This document shows, piece by piece, positions 1 to 12,568 of a stretch of 64,000 nucleotides of DNA (position 1 is its first letter; each line of letters starts with the position of its first letter). Under the pieces are notes generated by a model. The model made no database searches and was not told the DNA's origin. It was given only the letters and a program-made list of their open reading frames with translations. Source of the stretch: Syngnathus acus. Taxonomy: Eukaryota > Chordata > Actinopteri > Syngnathiformes > Syngnathidae. Location: the NCBI RefSeq assembly GCF_901709675.1, contig NC_051088.1, forward strand, positions 7,470,693 to 7,534,692. Reading direction: 5' to 3'. Both the position numbers and the translations under genes were made by a program.

Positions 1-2807
1 CAACCACCTCATTCTCCCAGTTGTCCGGACTCTTCCGGTTTGTAAGTGCACATTACTCTGTCACATTTATTTGTGTCTGACCTTGATTTTGCAGTGAAAA
101 TGTATGTCATGTCACAGGTGGTGTGCATTTGTTGGAATTTTGATGAATAAACTTTTTATTTTTTGACATAAAGACTAATGAGTTGTTTTTTTTAACAAGG
201 ACATTATAAATTCTATGACGTGTGTCAATATTTTTTGCACGCCCTATATTATGGCCACTGCTTGTTTGTGAGTCTGACGCAAGGGAAATTTGCTCTTCTT
301 CAATGTATGGTTTCAAAAGCATTCTGAAACTTGATGCCTTGCGTTGAGCAGATGCTTAAAAAACACTTGAACTTGTTTCTTCTGCAGCCTCTGCAGTGGA
401 TTTCCAGAAGCAAATAAAGGCTGCCCCTATCCATCCACTGCACAGTCCTACTCCATGTAAGTTATCATATTTGTGTTGGGTCCCAAGTTTGAGTGATTGG
501 CTTATGAAATGAACATGAGTGCATGCTTCTGCCACAGCCCCCGGAGCAGAGAACCAACAAGCTCAGACGCAGATCAGAACCCGCATGGAAGGCAGGAGAC
601 GGCGGGACAGCCTTCAGGTAAGCACCAATTAGTTGTTATGCACTTGTATGGAATAAGGGAGCTGAAATTTACGTATGTAAAGAAGAGATAATTTTTGCTC
701 ATTGTCTTAGAATGGGGTGTTCTTATTTTACATTTGCCAATTTAACCGTTACTTTACTTGTCTTTTATGCTTCCTCTCAATGCGCGGATAAAAGATCACG
801 AATCACAGTATTGACCAGAATTGATCAAAAATCCCTAGTCCGCCCTGTCTGAAACCCAAACAAAACCAATTAAAAGTGCCTTTAAAGTGGTTTCAAGACC
901 AAGATCAATCTCAAACTGCACCACTGTTAAAATTGGTTAATTGCAGGTTGATTCACATTTTGTAGTATATTCGGACTCATTTATTTGTCGTATTTTTGAG
1001 CAGCCAATGCAAATACATGTCATTGCTTACGTAAATTTCCCCTTGCAACCCAGATCTACAAAATGGATGCCACCCCATGCGGACACTGCCTTATTATCAA
1101 CAATGTGGATTTTGAGCCACAGAGCGAGTTGAGTAATCGCACGGGGTCCAACATTGATTGCGACAGGTTGGAGAGACGATTCAAAGCACTTCACTTTCTC
1201 GTTGAAGTGAGAACAAACCTCAAACAGCGAGTAAGAATCCTTCCTTGTTCTTGCAAGATGCCAAATTAACTGGTGTGATGCTAACACTTCTCTCCACATG
1301 ACAGCGGCTCAAACACGAGTTGTCCGATTTAGCCAAGAAGGACCATTCGCCGTACGACTGCTGCGTGGTCATCATTCTGTCCCATGGGACAGAGGTGAGA
1401 TGCGTTCATATTTATAAGACAATAATGTTCACCCTGTCAATGTTTCACTTGCGCCTTCACTACTGTTATGACCGCTGTATGTATTTCTCCTATTACAGTA
1501 AATACAGTAGTTGTAAATGGACTGTACTTATATCTACACCACATGGTGCCCAAAGCGCTTTACAATGCCTCACATTCACACAGAGATTCATACACCAATG
1601 GGAGGCTGCTGCCATGCAAAGCATGCTACCAGTAAATTAGGGTTCAGTGTCTTGCTCAAAGACACTTTGACATGGTCACCAGGGTTGAGGATCGATCCCA
1701 CTACCTTAGAGTTGAGCGGCGGATACTCTACCATTGCTGTCCCTGTACCACTGCCCAGTCACTTGGGTTGCATTTGATTGCATTTGGTTGAGTCCGACCC
1801 ATATGAGTACCCTAAATCTTAGCGATGCCACCATTTCAGGTGAATCACAACCGCTTCCCCGGTGCCGTTTATGGAGTAGACGGCCAGTATGTTCCAGTGC
1901 AGCACATCACAAACTACTTCAACGGGAAACACTGTCCCACCCTGCAGGGGAAACCCAAACTTTTCTTCATCCAGGCCTGCGGAGGAGGTAACTAACGGTC
2001 AACGTTGACTCCTTTGACACCATTGGTAGTAATAGCAAAGATTTGTTTCTGTCATTGAGGTGAAAAAGACCAAGGCTTCGAAGTGCCATCTGATGAGTTC
2101 GAACCGTCCGAGGGCGGAATCGATGATCAGACGGACGCCATCCCCGCTTCCTCCAGCAGCGACTCGCTGAGCACGTCTGATGAACCAGACGCCGGCGCCA
2201 CACTGCCCACCCCAAGTGACATTCTTGTGTCCTACTCTACTTTTCCGGGTACACGCCATTGCAGAGTTCAGAATGAGCAGAATGTGTATGTAGCCATTCT
2301 GGTCTACCCGATGGCAGTAGTACACCTCGAGGGCATTTCTTTTAACTGATTACAGAGCTTATATTTTCATTTGCATTGGAACGTTTATGAATAAGCATGC
2401 TAACACATTTCATACATACATTAACTCTCAACCCACACCATCCTCATATTTTTTGATCAATTGACAGGTTACGTGTCTTGGAGGGACACTCAGTCAGGCT
2501 CCTGGTACATCGAGACGCTGGACCGCATCCTTGAGGAAAATACTGCCACTGTTGATTTGGTCTCAATGTTAATGATGGTGAGCTTCTCATCTCATTATAG
2601 GCATAGCCATATTTTCTGTTAAAATAAATCATTATGAATATGAAATTATGATTAATTTTAATTGTTTGTTTTTAGGTTAACAATGAAGTCTCCCAGAACT
2701 CAGCAAAAGGCATCTATAAGCAAATGCCAAGTTCATTTAACTCCCTTCGAAAACATCTTTACTTTCAAACCTCAACCCCGGGACAAAATTCAGTTCAACG
2801 TAATTAA
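1..2807 (+). CDS. casp9: Caspase-9, 3' part (5' end outside window)
   Basis: Initiator caspase of the mitochondrial (apoptosome) death pathway; it cleaves and activates executioner caspases. Exons read: 1-41 (less certain), 388-456, 538-617, 1054-1230, 1305-1394, 1840-1987, 2060-2248, 2468-2577, 2676-2807. All junctions keep frame, with GT-AG introns. The large subunit starts near [11 protein letters not shown]. The catalytic His lies in ILSHG and the catalytic Cys in QACGG (1972-1986). The small subunit contains [15 protein letters not shown] and ends in GIYKQMP...[10 protein letters not shown], as in vertebrate caspase-9. The first three exons are linker between CARD and catalytic domain; the CARD itself is upstream of the window. 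A polyadenylation signal AATAAA lies at 2849-2854. No disabling change is seen. Assignment is firm from the pattern of catalytic and C-terminal motifs. Confidence 0.95.
1530..1790 (-). mobile_element. tRNA-like dispersed repeat in casp9 intron
   Basis: Contains GCCCAAAGCGCTTTACAATG, then GGGTTCAGTGTCTTGC and GGATCGATCCCACTACC, the known fish repeat whose reverse strand carries tRNA-like boxes (a B-box-like GGATCGATCC). It fills most of the intron between the exons ending 1394 and starting 1840. Confidence 0.6.
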
Positions 2808-2848
2808 ATGTTACTGTACTCTGTACTGTGCCGATTTTTTTTGTAACA

Positions 2849-2854
2849 AATAAA
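2849..2854 (+). terminator. casp9 polyadenylation signal
   Basis: Canonical AATAAA about 40 bases after the casp9 stop codon, inside an A-rich stretch. It is the first such hexamer downstream of the stop. Confidence 0.6.
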
Positions 2855-3439
2855 AAAAGACAGCAATTCATTGGGATGATATCGTCTATTTTCATTTGAT
2901 ATTTTGGAATTAAAAACAAAAACGGAATCATTGCAGTTTGTGTATGGGTATGTTTTAACAGTAGATGGCAGTAATTCCTTGAGTCTTGCTATACATGTCT
3001 AAATTAATTGTCAATTTGCACAATGTATCATTTTTCATTTCTTTGTAGGTATTTATAATAGATTTTTACACTGCGAGTAATTTCTACAATGTAACATTTT
3101 GGTTCAGGGTAGTCTTTGTAATTGTAGTGAAACTACTTATGCCGTTGTGACATCAGTATTTCTGTGTCACCATCGCAGCAAAAACAAATGCTTTTTATGT
3201 GAGCACAACACTTATTATTTTCCACTTGAAGCACTGTGCGTTGCCAACAACAGCAGACAGACAATCTAGGATTGTTGTCAGCCAATGAGTCTGCTATAAG
3301 AGATGACAGGGAGATTATATAGTGGCCCAAATTGAACTGGTAAATTATAACAAATTCTGATTAGTGTTCTTATCAATTAAAGAAAATGGATTAGGATGAT
3401 TTACTTGTCAGATCATTGCCCTCAAGGATCTAAGGGACT

Positions 3440-3765
3440 TTATCTCGCTAAGAAAGTGGGAGTACTTGCTGTATTTGACCCTCTTCCACTCTGGAGTTGC
3501 ACGCAGTGAGAGGCGCAGAGCAGGCCTGGTCATAATTATTGCCCCCCCCCCCCCGATTGGCCCCTGTACATTGGGTTCACCCCGGTGGATGAGAGAGTAG
3601 CCTTCCTCTGCCTTCAGGTGGGGCGACAGGTCCTGACTGTTATTTGTACCTTGCACCAAACAGTAGTGCAGAGGACCCACCCTTTTTGGGGTGCTCAAGA
3701 GTGCTAATTCTGGGGACTCCGTTGCTCTGCTGGGTGACTTCAGAGAAATTCAGTGTAACAACCGA
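3440..3765 (+). mobile_element. LINE endonuclease-domain relic
   Basis: Broken plus-strand reading resembles the apurinic-endonuclease region of RTE-like fish LINEs: ERVAFLCLQVGRQVLTVIC, then VLKSANSGDSVALLGDF. The last part matches the usual GDSxVLLGDFNAHVG block, but the sequence leaves the family pattern right after LLGDF. Frame changes and a 14-base C run at 3541-3554 show decay. The rest of 2860-4100 holds no recognisable gene. Confidence 0.55.
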
Positions 3766-4120
3766 GCACACCCGTGCAAATATCATTCACGCTATCGAAC
3801 CAGAATCTTGATAGATATGCTACACTTGGATCTCGACAAAAGAAAAGTGCTCACTAATACAAATTTAGACAGATTTTTTAACACTATTCTAGGGGGAAAA
3901 AATGTCTCTTTAGGATATGTAGAAAATGTCAGTTTGGTTTATTAAAAATGTTAAAAATAAAAGCAGTTTTGTTATTTTTTAGTGTTGCCAAAACAAAACA
4001 AAAATGCTGTGTCTCGCCAGATAAACATTCTAAACTAGGAATAATCCACAATTGAAACATGGACTCAGATCTTTGTGTATCCATCCATTTATTGGATCTA
4101 AACTGATGTTTGTTTTTCAG

Positions 4121-4921
4121 TGCTGACAGCTTTGTTTTTTCTCCTCACAGAAGGTAACTATCAAACTCCATATTCAACTGTAGCTCTTTCCTTAAACAAG
4201 CTTTTCATGCATTTACTTTAGTTGGCTCAATTATGAATGATGTACAGCAAGCAACCACCTGTGATACGAACTTTTTGAACATCCATCGCCTACAATGCTG
4301 TAAAACCCCCATCTTCAATAATATCTCACAAACTTAAGACTGAAATAGTCGAGCATCTTTAGTTGTCAAAGAGAACCTCTCATGTGAAAGATTTGAGTCA
4401 TCAGCGTCCAGGAGGCTTTATATGGGGGCTCAAACTCACTCGTGTGCAGTGATGGCATACCTGCAGTGCGGCTGGCTGATAGACTGCTCTCAGGAAGACG
4501 TTTTGGAAGACTTCCTCTTAAGGTATACATTTTGCTTATTTGGTGTTATTTGATTGAATGAATGTAAGAATGCACCCGACAGGGTAGAGTGGCCGACAGG
4601 CTAGCCCAGTGCATATGCATGTACGTACAACACATGCATTGATTAAAGTCAAACTATTGTAACTGTTTCTTCTGCTGACTCAGGCTTTTATTTTTATGTC
4701 TGCAGATGCAATGGTAAAAAAGCATGCAAAATTAACAGGGCTTTTCAACTCCCCTGATCTCTGTAGTAACACCTTCAAATATTTGCAGACCAATTACACC
4801 TGCGTGGCTGCAAGTAAGTTGCCTATATTGAAATTAAAGAATATCGTTTTAGATCTAATGTTCTCAATTTACTTTAAACCGCTGTTGTGGCATGTGATGA
4901 GAATTTGGCGCATGTGTTGTG
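4121..4921 (+). pseudogene. Decayed rhamnose-binding lectin copy
   Basis: Relic of the lectin family that fills the next 26 kb, on the plus strand like copies D and G. Recognisable pieces are: signal-peptide exon 4121-4153 (LLTALFFLLTE), the CRD1 start near 4252-4302 (TTCDTNFLNIHRL), an open but divergent exon at about 4399-4522, the DPC-region exon at about 4706-4813, and the linker exon ending at 4921 (VVACDENLAHVCC). Breaks: the YGR motif reads YGG, a cysteine in the fourth exon is gone, and the DPC-region exon has a one-base insertion that puts stops in the original frame, although [14 protein letters not shown] is still readable in another frame. The first coding exon and all of CRD2 after the linker are missing. 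No function is expected. Confidence 0.8.
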
Positions 4922-5187
4922 GTGAGATTAACAGTTTACCATGCTGAATTCCTGTAAGTTATGAGCATTTTACATTGCAGTAACAGTTTCTTGTGTTTAT
5001 TGCTCTTAAAAAAACATTTGTATTGTGACAAAAAATTCTTTTTAACTTGTTCAGGTCTAAACCTTCAAGCCAAATCTTTGAGGCATCATTTGAAGAACCA
5101 ATGTTTTATTTTCCTTCAAATGCATGTACAAAGTTGTTCAGTCAGCAGCAAATTGCGATGACACTGTTCAACTGACAAACACGCTGG

Positions 5188-7263
5188 CTAATAGGGATGA
5201 GTCACAGGATCTGCAAAAAAGGCAGTCAATTAATTCAAACTAAGGAATGTGGACATTTTGGTGAGTGAATGCTGCAAAGGAAAGAATACAGTAAATGTTT
5301 TTACACACTCTCAAAAATGATAGTTATCTTAGTCAGCAACTTAAACACTGAAATTGTGGTTAACCAATCTTGAACTAGAAATTCAAGTATTTATTGACAA
5401 TAGAAAGAACACCTTGCGGTACTAAATACTTACATTTACATGTGTACGAAATCTCCAAGTACTTGTAAATGGTTACGCATGGGTCTCCAAAAACTGTGTT
5501 GCTGGCGGTGATTGCACAGCCATATTTTCCATTGCACCTATGAATGAGGAAAAGAGATTATTCCTTTTCAAAAACTAAAACCTGCATCTGCGCTATTTTA
5601 CATTTTGGCAACAAGGTCAGTTGGGTGCATGCAGTCAACATTTTCTAGCTCATGGGCTGCCCTTCTGTATGAACATGTGGTCCGGTCACGGCGCCCATAG
5701 TCTGCACCATAGACGTAGATAACATGTCCGAAACCTGGCATCAGGATGAGAGAAGGAAAGTTGGTGATGGAACTGTAGCAAATTAAAAAATATATATATA
5801 CATTTATTGCATGTGCATAAAACTGATGCATTCTTGATTTAATGAAGCCAAAATGCCATTTTATACTGTAGTATTTAAAATCAGTTAATTTCAGAATTAG
5901 GGGGGGTTACGAGTAGACAAAGTAGGCAAACATGCCTGGCAGGGGTGATCGGACCATCACAACAAAAGCTGCACAATTCACAATGTCAGAAATGGGGGAT
6001 ACATCTTACCACAATGCAAGTGCGCCACAGATCCCTCACATGCCACCACAGTAACTGTTGAAGTAAATTAAAAGTTAGAATTGTGCACACTTTTCAGCAG
6101 ATTAAGACATACTTGCTGGCAAGCAGGTAAAGTTGGTCTGAAAATACTTGAAGGTGTCAGCACAGGGGTCAGGTTTGCGGAAATCCTCCAAGCTCACTTC
6201 ACACAATTTCTTGCCATTGCAACTGCAGACAATTGGCACGACTCAGAAAAAGCAAAGGCAGTCCATTTGAAAGTAATTGTTACAGAAGGGCTAGCCACCA
6301 AGCTCACCTCAGTTGCAAATAGGGGGTGGGTTTTGTGTTTCCACAAAGCTTGTACTCATTTACGCAAGCAACTACATTTCTAACAACTCGTGCCCAAAGC
6401 ATACCTTTTCTTGAGCCTGTTAGCAGTGTTTGGCTGAGCGCAGTGAGTGTTAGCCAGATGCTTTTGAGGTTTGTCATTGGCGCAGACCAGTGAGCTTGAG
6501 CGACCATACAAAGCATGCTGCACGTTGATTACTCCGTGATCTGTTGCACAAGAGCGCAATCAACATACATGGAATGTAGTCTCGTTGCAGTCGGGTATCA
6601 ACCTCTATTGAATGTATTTTTGGCGGGAGACAGTTCAGAATGAATCTTCAATGACTTAATAGATTTACTTTTACTACGTCAAACAACTTAGTTATGAGAC
6701 ACAGGCTGAAGTCTCACCACAGTATAGACGATGGACTTGCCAATGGCCGTAATCGCAGGTGGTAATTTTGTCTGCAGAATCAACAACTGCAAAAGGGAAA
6801 AAAAAAAAAATAGTTTTAACAACTTTCAGAAACAGGAATCATACTACATAGACAAACTTTGACAGTCACCTGCTGTGAGGAGCAAACACGTTGCTGTCAG
6901 CACTGAAAAACAAATATCAGTTTAGCTTGACAAACCATGGCTGTGGACATTTTATTTTAGACAGTAAATTATTTCACTGCTTTTTCTATGGAAATTTGGC
7001 TGATTAAGCGACAGACACAGACATGTAGATTACTGGAAGCATTTTGTGAAAAGCTCAATCCTACTCATAAAACAATATTAGAATTAAGTACTACAACTAC
7101 AGCAATCAACCTTTGGTGAGGTTGATTTGTAATTACAATATTTGTATTTTCTTCCTCCCTTTGCAGTCCTGAAACGAGCACTCGATTTGGAACATGCATT
7201 TTTCTTTTTCTTGAGGTAATACTCACAAACTGCTGCTGTAAGTTTGAAGCCGTACGATGCCAT
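5188..7263 (-). CDS. Rhamnose-binding lectin, copy A
   Basis: Secreted lectin of 229 residues with two SUEL-type carbohydrate-recognition domains. Fish members bind L-rhamnose/D-galactose and are known from eggs, skin and innate immunity. Exons from the 5' end: 7227-7263, 6870-6902, 6718-6786, 6405-6540, 6113-6222, 6010-6054, 5602-5734, 5434-5537, 5188-5210; the phases all agree. Signal peptide is residues 1 to about 23 (MASYGFKLTAAVLLTATCLL). CRD1 has ALYGRSS and DPCADTFKYFQTNFTC; CRD2 has YGADYGRRD and GDPCVTIYKYLEISYTC, so both YGR and DPC motifs are intact. It ends in YPVTHPY. It lies outside the tandem duplication. The TATA position used by its sisters reads AATAAAT here (7318-7324), so promoter strength may differ. 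Confidence 0.9.
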
Positions 7264-7683
7264 ATTCCACACGATCCAGTCTGTAGCACTTGTACATGGT
7301 GAAGTGAGGATCACTCCAATTTATTGTGGCTGCACGGCTTCCAGCCAATGTGCTAATCAACAGCCACGCCTCCAATGGGTGGATCGATCAACTCAACATC
7401 CCCTCATCTGAAAAAAAAAATCTTTCTGCGTTCCAGGACAAAACCTGTCAAAATAAAAAATAAATAAATGAAAGTGAAAAAAATCCATTAAAAACAGAAT
7501 TAAAAAATAAATTCAAAAAAAAATATGGAAATGTAAACAACAAAAGTATTTACTAATAAATGTAAGTAAAAATAAATGCAGAAATGAAAAACATTAAAAG
7601 CATTAAAAATAAATATCAAAATAAATGTGGAGATACACAAAAATATATATACACAGAATTAAATATTGATGTATATGTATTCT

Positions 7684-8035
7684 GGGGCGGCACAGTGAAA
7701 TACTGGTTAGCACGTCCGCCTCACAGTTCAGAGGGTGCAGGTTCGATTCCACTTCCCTGTGTGGAGTTTGCATGTTCTCCCCGTGCCTGTGTGGGTTTTC
7801 TCCGGGCACACCGGTTTTCTCCCACATCTCAAAAACATGCATGGTAGGCGGATTGAGCACTCAAAATTACTCATAGGTGTGAGTGCGAGTGCACATGGTG
7901 TGTGCCCTGCGATTGGCTGGCAACCAGTTCAGGGTGACCCCCGCCTACTGCCCGATGACTGCTGGAATAGGCTTCGGCACGCCGGCGACCCCCGTGGGGA
8001 CAAGCGGTACAGAGAATGGACAGATGAAAGGAACC
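7684..8035 (+). mobile_element. tRNA-derived SINE with target-site duplication
   Basis: The head carries Pol III promoter boxes: A-box-like TGGTTAGCACG and B-box GGTTCGATTCC. The body has the fish-wide block GTGTGGAGTTTGCATGTTCT and then GCGATTGGCTGGCAACCAG. It is flanked by the direct repeat ATATGTATTCT at 7673-7683 and 8036-8046, which defines the insertion exactly. Open frames across it have no coding meaning. Confidence 0.85.
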
Positions 8036-8174
8036 ATATGTATTCTTTTTTTTTTTAATTATACATCTATTATATTTGTTCTCATTTTCATTTTATTTAT
8101 TCTTTATTTTGGAAGTTTTACTTGTCCATAGGAGGTGGCCAGCATTTTTCTCAGGCCATTATTTTAACAGACTT

Positions 8175-8245
8175 CTCGTACAAAACATTTCAACAGTACT
8201 GAAACGATGAGGCGGCCGGGCTATTGATTACCAGATTGGATGTAT
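8175..8245 (+). promoter_or_regulatory. Weak orphan copy of the plus-strand lectin promoter region
   Basis: Resembles the segment just upstream of lectins D and G (CTGAAACGA, a GC-rich core, then CTATTGATTACCAGATTGG), but the GC box reads GAGGCGGCCGGGC and the TATA box does not follow. No lectin exon follows; the sequence runs instead into the spacer type found before copies C and F. Confidence 0.5.
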
Positions 8246-8540
8246 TTGTAGCAATTGTAGAAATTAGACCCACCCTAAGCAAAGTTAGGAATTAAAAAAT
8301 AAAGCGACATTTACCTCTGTTATAAAAGTTTGAAAAAGCAAATACAAGTTTTCTGTAAATTTCCCATGGAAAAATAGGGCACAAAGTGTGACTTTTGGAA
8401 TAGTCCGGCACACATTTGCTTTTACATTGATACCTATGGGAAATGTTGCCTCTACTTACAAACCCGACCACAGAACCAATTTAGTAAGTTGATGTACCAC
8501 TGTATTAACTTGTACATAACTAAACATTGGCAAAGGCTAC

Positions 8541-9690
8541 TACCGTATTGACCCAAATATAAGACTGTGTTTTTTGCATTGAAATAAGACTTACATTCGG
8601 GGTCTAGACATTATACCCATACACAACGCTAGACGGCGCCGGATATCTTTAAAGCAAACGCTGAACTTAACTCCCCAGGCCAAAGCAAACCCATGTCACG
8701 AAGAAAAATAATAGCGGTAGCAGTTTGCATTTTATTGCAATGTTTTTCAAAGTCAAAAGTCAAAGTCAAAGTCTGCTTTATTGTCAATTTCTTCACATGC
8801 CAAGACACACAAAGAGATCAAAATTACGTTCACACTATCCCACGGTGACAAGACATAGTACACAATATACATGTACATACAAGTAAACAACACAAAAAAT
8901 AAAAACAAGAATGCACAAACAATGAATAAATAAGAGTGATGAATAATAAATAAACAAATAAGAGCAAAAATGGAGCAAGTGTGCATAGAGCAGACAGTCA
9001 GAATATAGCGCAAAAGTACAGGACGCTACGCAGAAGGGGGGAGAGAGTTCAGGATCCTAACAGCCTGGAGTATGAAGCTGTTGGTGAGTCTGGTGGTGCG
9101 GGAGCGCAGGCTCCTGTACTTCTTCCCAGAGGGCAGAAGACCAAACAAAGAGTGAGCGGGGTGACACATCACTCACACTCGTAGTCACCTTGCGGGTGAG
9201 ATGGGAGGTGTAAATGTCCTTCAGGGAGGGGAGTGAAGCACCAATAATCTTACCAGCCGTGTTCACTTTGCGCTGCAGGGCCTTCATGTTGTATTCAGTG
9301 CAGCTACCACCCCAAACAGATACATATTCAGATTGGTTTAAAGACTACAGTTAGACTTCACTGATGGTTAATGTTATTGCAATTTTGTTTTATCACATTA
9401 GATTGGTTTACTTAGTACATTTCAAAAACCAGAAGCAATTCATTTACAACTGATTGCACTTTAGTTTACATATTTAAATGTTCAGATATCAGTATGTGAT
9501 ACAGTTTTTGCATGATTTTAATGAGGCAAAACATGCTTTTTCTCTCAAATATATTATAATCATTTGTTTCAGATGTACTGGTATTGTTTTCTGTATAAAA
9601 ATTAAATTTGGTGTTCAAAAAGTCTTTGTCAAACTTTAGTCTTGAAAAAAAAAAAAGGGGATAGTCTTATATTTGGGCCAACACAGTATA
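8541..9690. mobile_element. Terminal-inverted-repeat DNA element with nested LINE
   Basis: Left end reads TACCGTATTGACCCAAATAT. The reverse complement of the right end (9664-9690) reads TACTGTGTTGGCCCAAATAT, about 26 bp with four mismatches. No transposase frame is present, so it is non-autonomous. A LINE 3' fragment sits inside it. The outermost ~65 bp of the right arm recurs at 20920-20990 and marks the duplication breakpoint. Confidence 0.65.
8748..9310 (-). mobile_element. CR1/Rex1-type LINE, 3' end fragment
   Basis: Minus strand reads the C-terminal end of a non-LTR retrotransposon reverse transcriptase: LQRKVNTAGKIIGASLPSL, then KDIYTSHLTRKVTTSV. It continues through a 3' untranslated part to a terminal repeat of TTTGAC units, seen on the plus strand as AAAGTCAAAGTC near 8750. 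It is heavily 5' truncated and inactive. Confidence 0.75.
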
Positions 9691-9800
9691 TCACCCAAAC
9701 CTTCATGACAAGAATTTTTTATTTTCGTTCACATACAAGTACAAAGTTGTTCAGTCAGCAGCAAATTGCGATGACACTGTTCAACTGACAAACACGCCGG

Positions 9801-11886
9801 CTAATAGGGATGAGTCACGGGATCTGCAAAAAAGGCAGTCAATTAATTCAAGCTAAGGAATGTGGACATTTGGGTGAGTTAATGCTGTAAGGGAAAGATT
9901 AATACAATAAATGTATTCATACACCTTCCAAAATGATAGTTACCTTAGTCAGCAAATTCAACACTGAAATTATTGTGGTTAGCCAATCTTGAACTAGAAT
10001 TCAAGTATTAATTGACAACAGGAAGAACACCTTGAGGTACTAAATAGGCTACCAAATACTTACATTGACATGTGTACGAAATCTCCAAGTACTTGTAAAT
10101 GGTTACGCATGGGTCTCCAAAAACAACGTTGTTGGCGGTGATTGCACAGTCATATTTTCCATTGCACCTATGAATGAGGAAAAGGGATTATTCCTTTTCA
10201 AAAACTCAAACCTGCAACTGTGCTATTTTACATTTTAGCAACAAGGTCAGTTGGGTGCGTGCAGTCAACATTTTCTAGCTCTGGCTCATTCTGTATGAAC
10301 ATGTGGTCCGGTCACGGCGTCCGTAGTCTGCACCATAGACGTCGATAACATGTCCGAAACCTGGCATCAGGATGAGAGAAAGAAAGTTGGTGATGGAACT
10401 GTAGCAAATTCAAAACATCAATACATTTATTGCATGTGCATAAAATTGATGGCTTCTTGATTTAATGAGTCCAAAATCCCATTTTATACTGTAGTATTTA
10501 AAATCAGTTAATTTCAGAATTAGGGGGGGGGGTTACCAGTAGATGGTGCGCAAACATGACTGGCAGGGGTGATGGGACCGACAAAGGCCATCACAACAAA
10601 AGCTGCACAATTCACAATGTCAGAAATGGGGGATACATCTTACCACAATGCAAGTGTGCCACAGATCCCTCACATGCCACCACAGTAACTGTTGAAGTAA
10701 ATTAAAGATTAGAAAAATCGGGCACACTTTTCAGCACATGAAGACATACTTGCTGGCAAGCAGGTAAAGTTGGTCTGAAAATACTTGAAGGTGTCAGCAC
10801 AGGGGTCAGGTTTGCGGAAATCCTCCAAGCTAACTTCACACAATTTCTTGCCATTGCAACTGCAGACAAGTGGCATGACTCAGAAAAAGCAAAGGCAGTC
10901 CATTTGAAAGTAATTGTTACAGACGGGCTAGCCACCAATTTCACCTCAGTTGCAAATAGGGGGTGGGTTTTGTGTACTCATTTACGCAAGCAACTACGTT
11001 TCTAACAACTCCTGCCCAAAGCATACCTTTTCTTGAGCCTGTTAGCAGTGTTTGGCTGAGCGCAGTGAGTGTTAGCCAGATGCTTTTGAGGTTTGTCATT
11101 GGCGCAGACCAGTGAGCTTGAGCGACCGTACAAAGCATGCTGCACGTTGATTACTCCGTGATCTGTTGCACAAGAGCGCAATCAACATACATGGAATGTA
11201 GTCTCGTTGCAGTCGGGTATCAACCACTATTGAATGTATTTTTGGCGTGAGACAGTTCAGAATGAATCTTCACTGACTTAATAGATTTACTTTTACTACG
11301 TCAAACAACTTAGTTATGAGACACAGGCTGAAGTCTCACCACAGTATAGACGATGGACTTGCCAATGGCCGTAATCACATGTGGTAATTTTGTCTGCAGA
11401 ATCAACAACTGCAAAATGGGTGGGGGGGGGTGTGGGTGGAATAAAATTAGTTTTAACAAGTTTCAGAAACAAGAATCCTACTACATATTGACATGAACTT
11501 TGACAGTCACCTGCTATGAGGAGCAGACACGTTGCTGTCAGCACTGAAAAACAAATATCAGTTTAGCTTGACAAACAATGGCTATGAACAGTAGATTATT
11601 TCACTGCTTTTTCTATGGAAAAAGTTGGCTGATTAACAGACAGACGTGTATATTACTGAAAGCATCTGAGAAAAAGCTCAATCCTGCTCATAAAACAATA
11701 TTAGAATTTACATATATGACTACAAATATAAACAACCTTTGGTGAGGTTGATTTATAATTATATTTGTTTTTCCTTCCTCCCTTTGCATTCTTGAAACAA
11801 GCACTTGATTTGGAACATGCATATTTATTGTTCTTAAGGTCATACTCACAAACTGCTGCGGTAAGTCTGAAGCAGCCCGATGCCAT
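9801..11886 (-). pseudogene. Rhamnose-binding lectin, copy B (frameshifted)
   Basis: Same nine-exon layout as copy A: 11850-11886, 11511-11543, 11340-11408, 11027-11162, 10750-10859, 10644-10688, about 10232-10360, 10064-10167, 9801-9823. Signal peptide and CRD1 are intact and almost identical to copy A (ALYGRSS, DPCADTFKY). In the seventh exon the bases corresponding to the RRAAHELEN stretch are four short compared with A and E. The frame shifts after CSYR and meets a TAG at 10275-10277. A product would have CRD1 and only the YGR half of CRD2, losing the DPC block. The last exons remain intact in their own frame (GDPCVTIYKYLEISYTC), so the break is recent. TATA box TATAAAT at 11941-11947. 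It is the partner of copy E in the segmental duplication. Confidence 0.8.
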
Positions 11887-12252
11887 TTTTCACACGACCC
11901 AGTCTGTAACACTTGTATGTACATGGTGAGGATCACTCCAATTTATAGTGGCTGCACGGCTTCCAGCCAATCTGCTCATCAACAGCCACGCCTCCAATGG
12001 CAAATCGATCAACTCGACACCCCATCATTTGATAAAAAAAATCCTTTTGTGTTGCAGGGCAAAACCTGTCAAAATAAAAAATAAATAAAAGTGAAAATTG
12101 AAACAAACATTAAAAACATAAAGTTGAAAAGATACATTAAAAAATATATGGAAACAAAACAAGAGTATTTACTGCAAAATATAAGTAAAAATACAAAAAA
12201 ATAAATAAATGTGGAAATACAAAAATAACTATGTACATAGGATTAAATATCA

Positions 12253-12556
12253 TCCATCCATTATCTGTACCACTTGTCCCCACAGGGGTCGCCAGCGTGC
12301 TGGAGCCTATCCCAGCAGTAGGCGGGGGACACCCTGAACTGGTTGCCAGCCAATCGCAGGACACACAGAGGCAAACAACCATTCGCACTCGCATGTATGG
12401 ACAATTTGGAGTGCCCACTCGGGCTTCAGTGAAAACCCACACGGGCCCAGGGAGAACATGCAAACTCCACACAGAGAGGGCCGGAGGTGGAATCGAACCC
12501 GCACCCTTCTAACTGTGAGGCTGCTGTGCTAACCAGTGCTCCACCGAGCCACCATT
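12253..12556 (-). mobile_element. SINE, first of a tandem pair
   Basis: Reverse-orientation copy of the same tRNA-derived SINE. The minus strand shows TGGTTAGCACA and GGTTCGATTCC at its head. It is flanked by the direct repeat GATTAAATATCA (12241-12252 and 12557-12568). It is shorter than its neighbour, with an internal deletion. Confidence 0.8.
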
Positions 12557-12568
12557 GATTAAATATCA

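Noticed and set aside
7700-7760. Possible tRNA gene (A and B boxes)
   Set aside because: The boxes belong to the head of a SINE with target-site repeats; no tRNA cloverleaf or proper 3' end follows.
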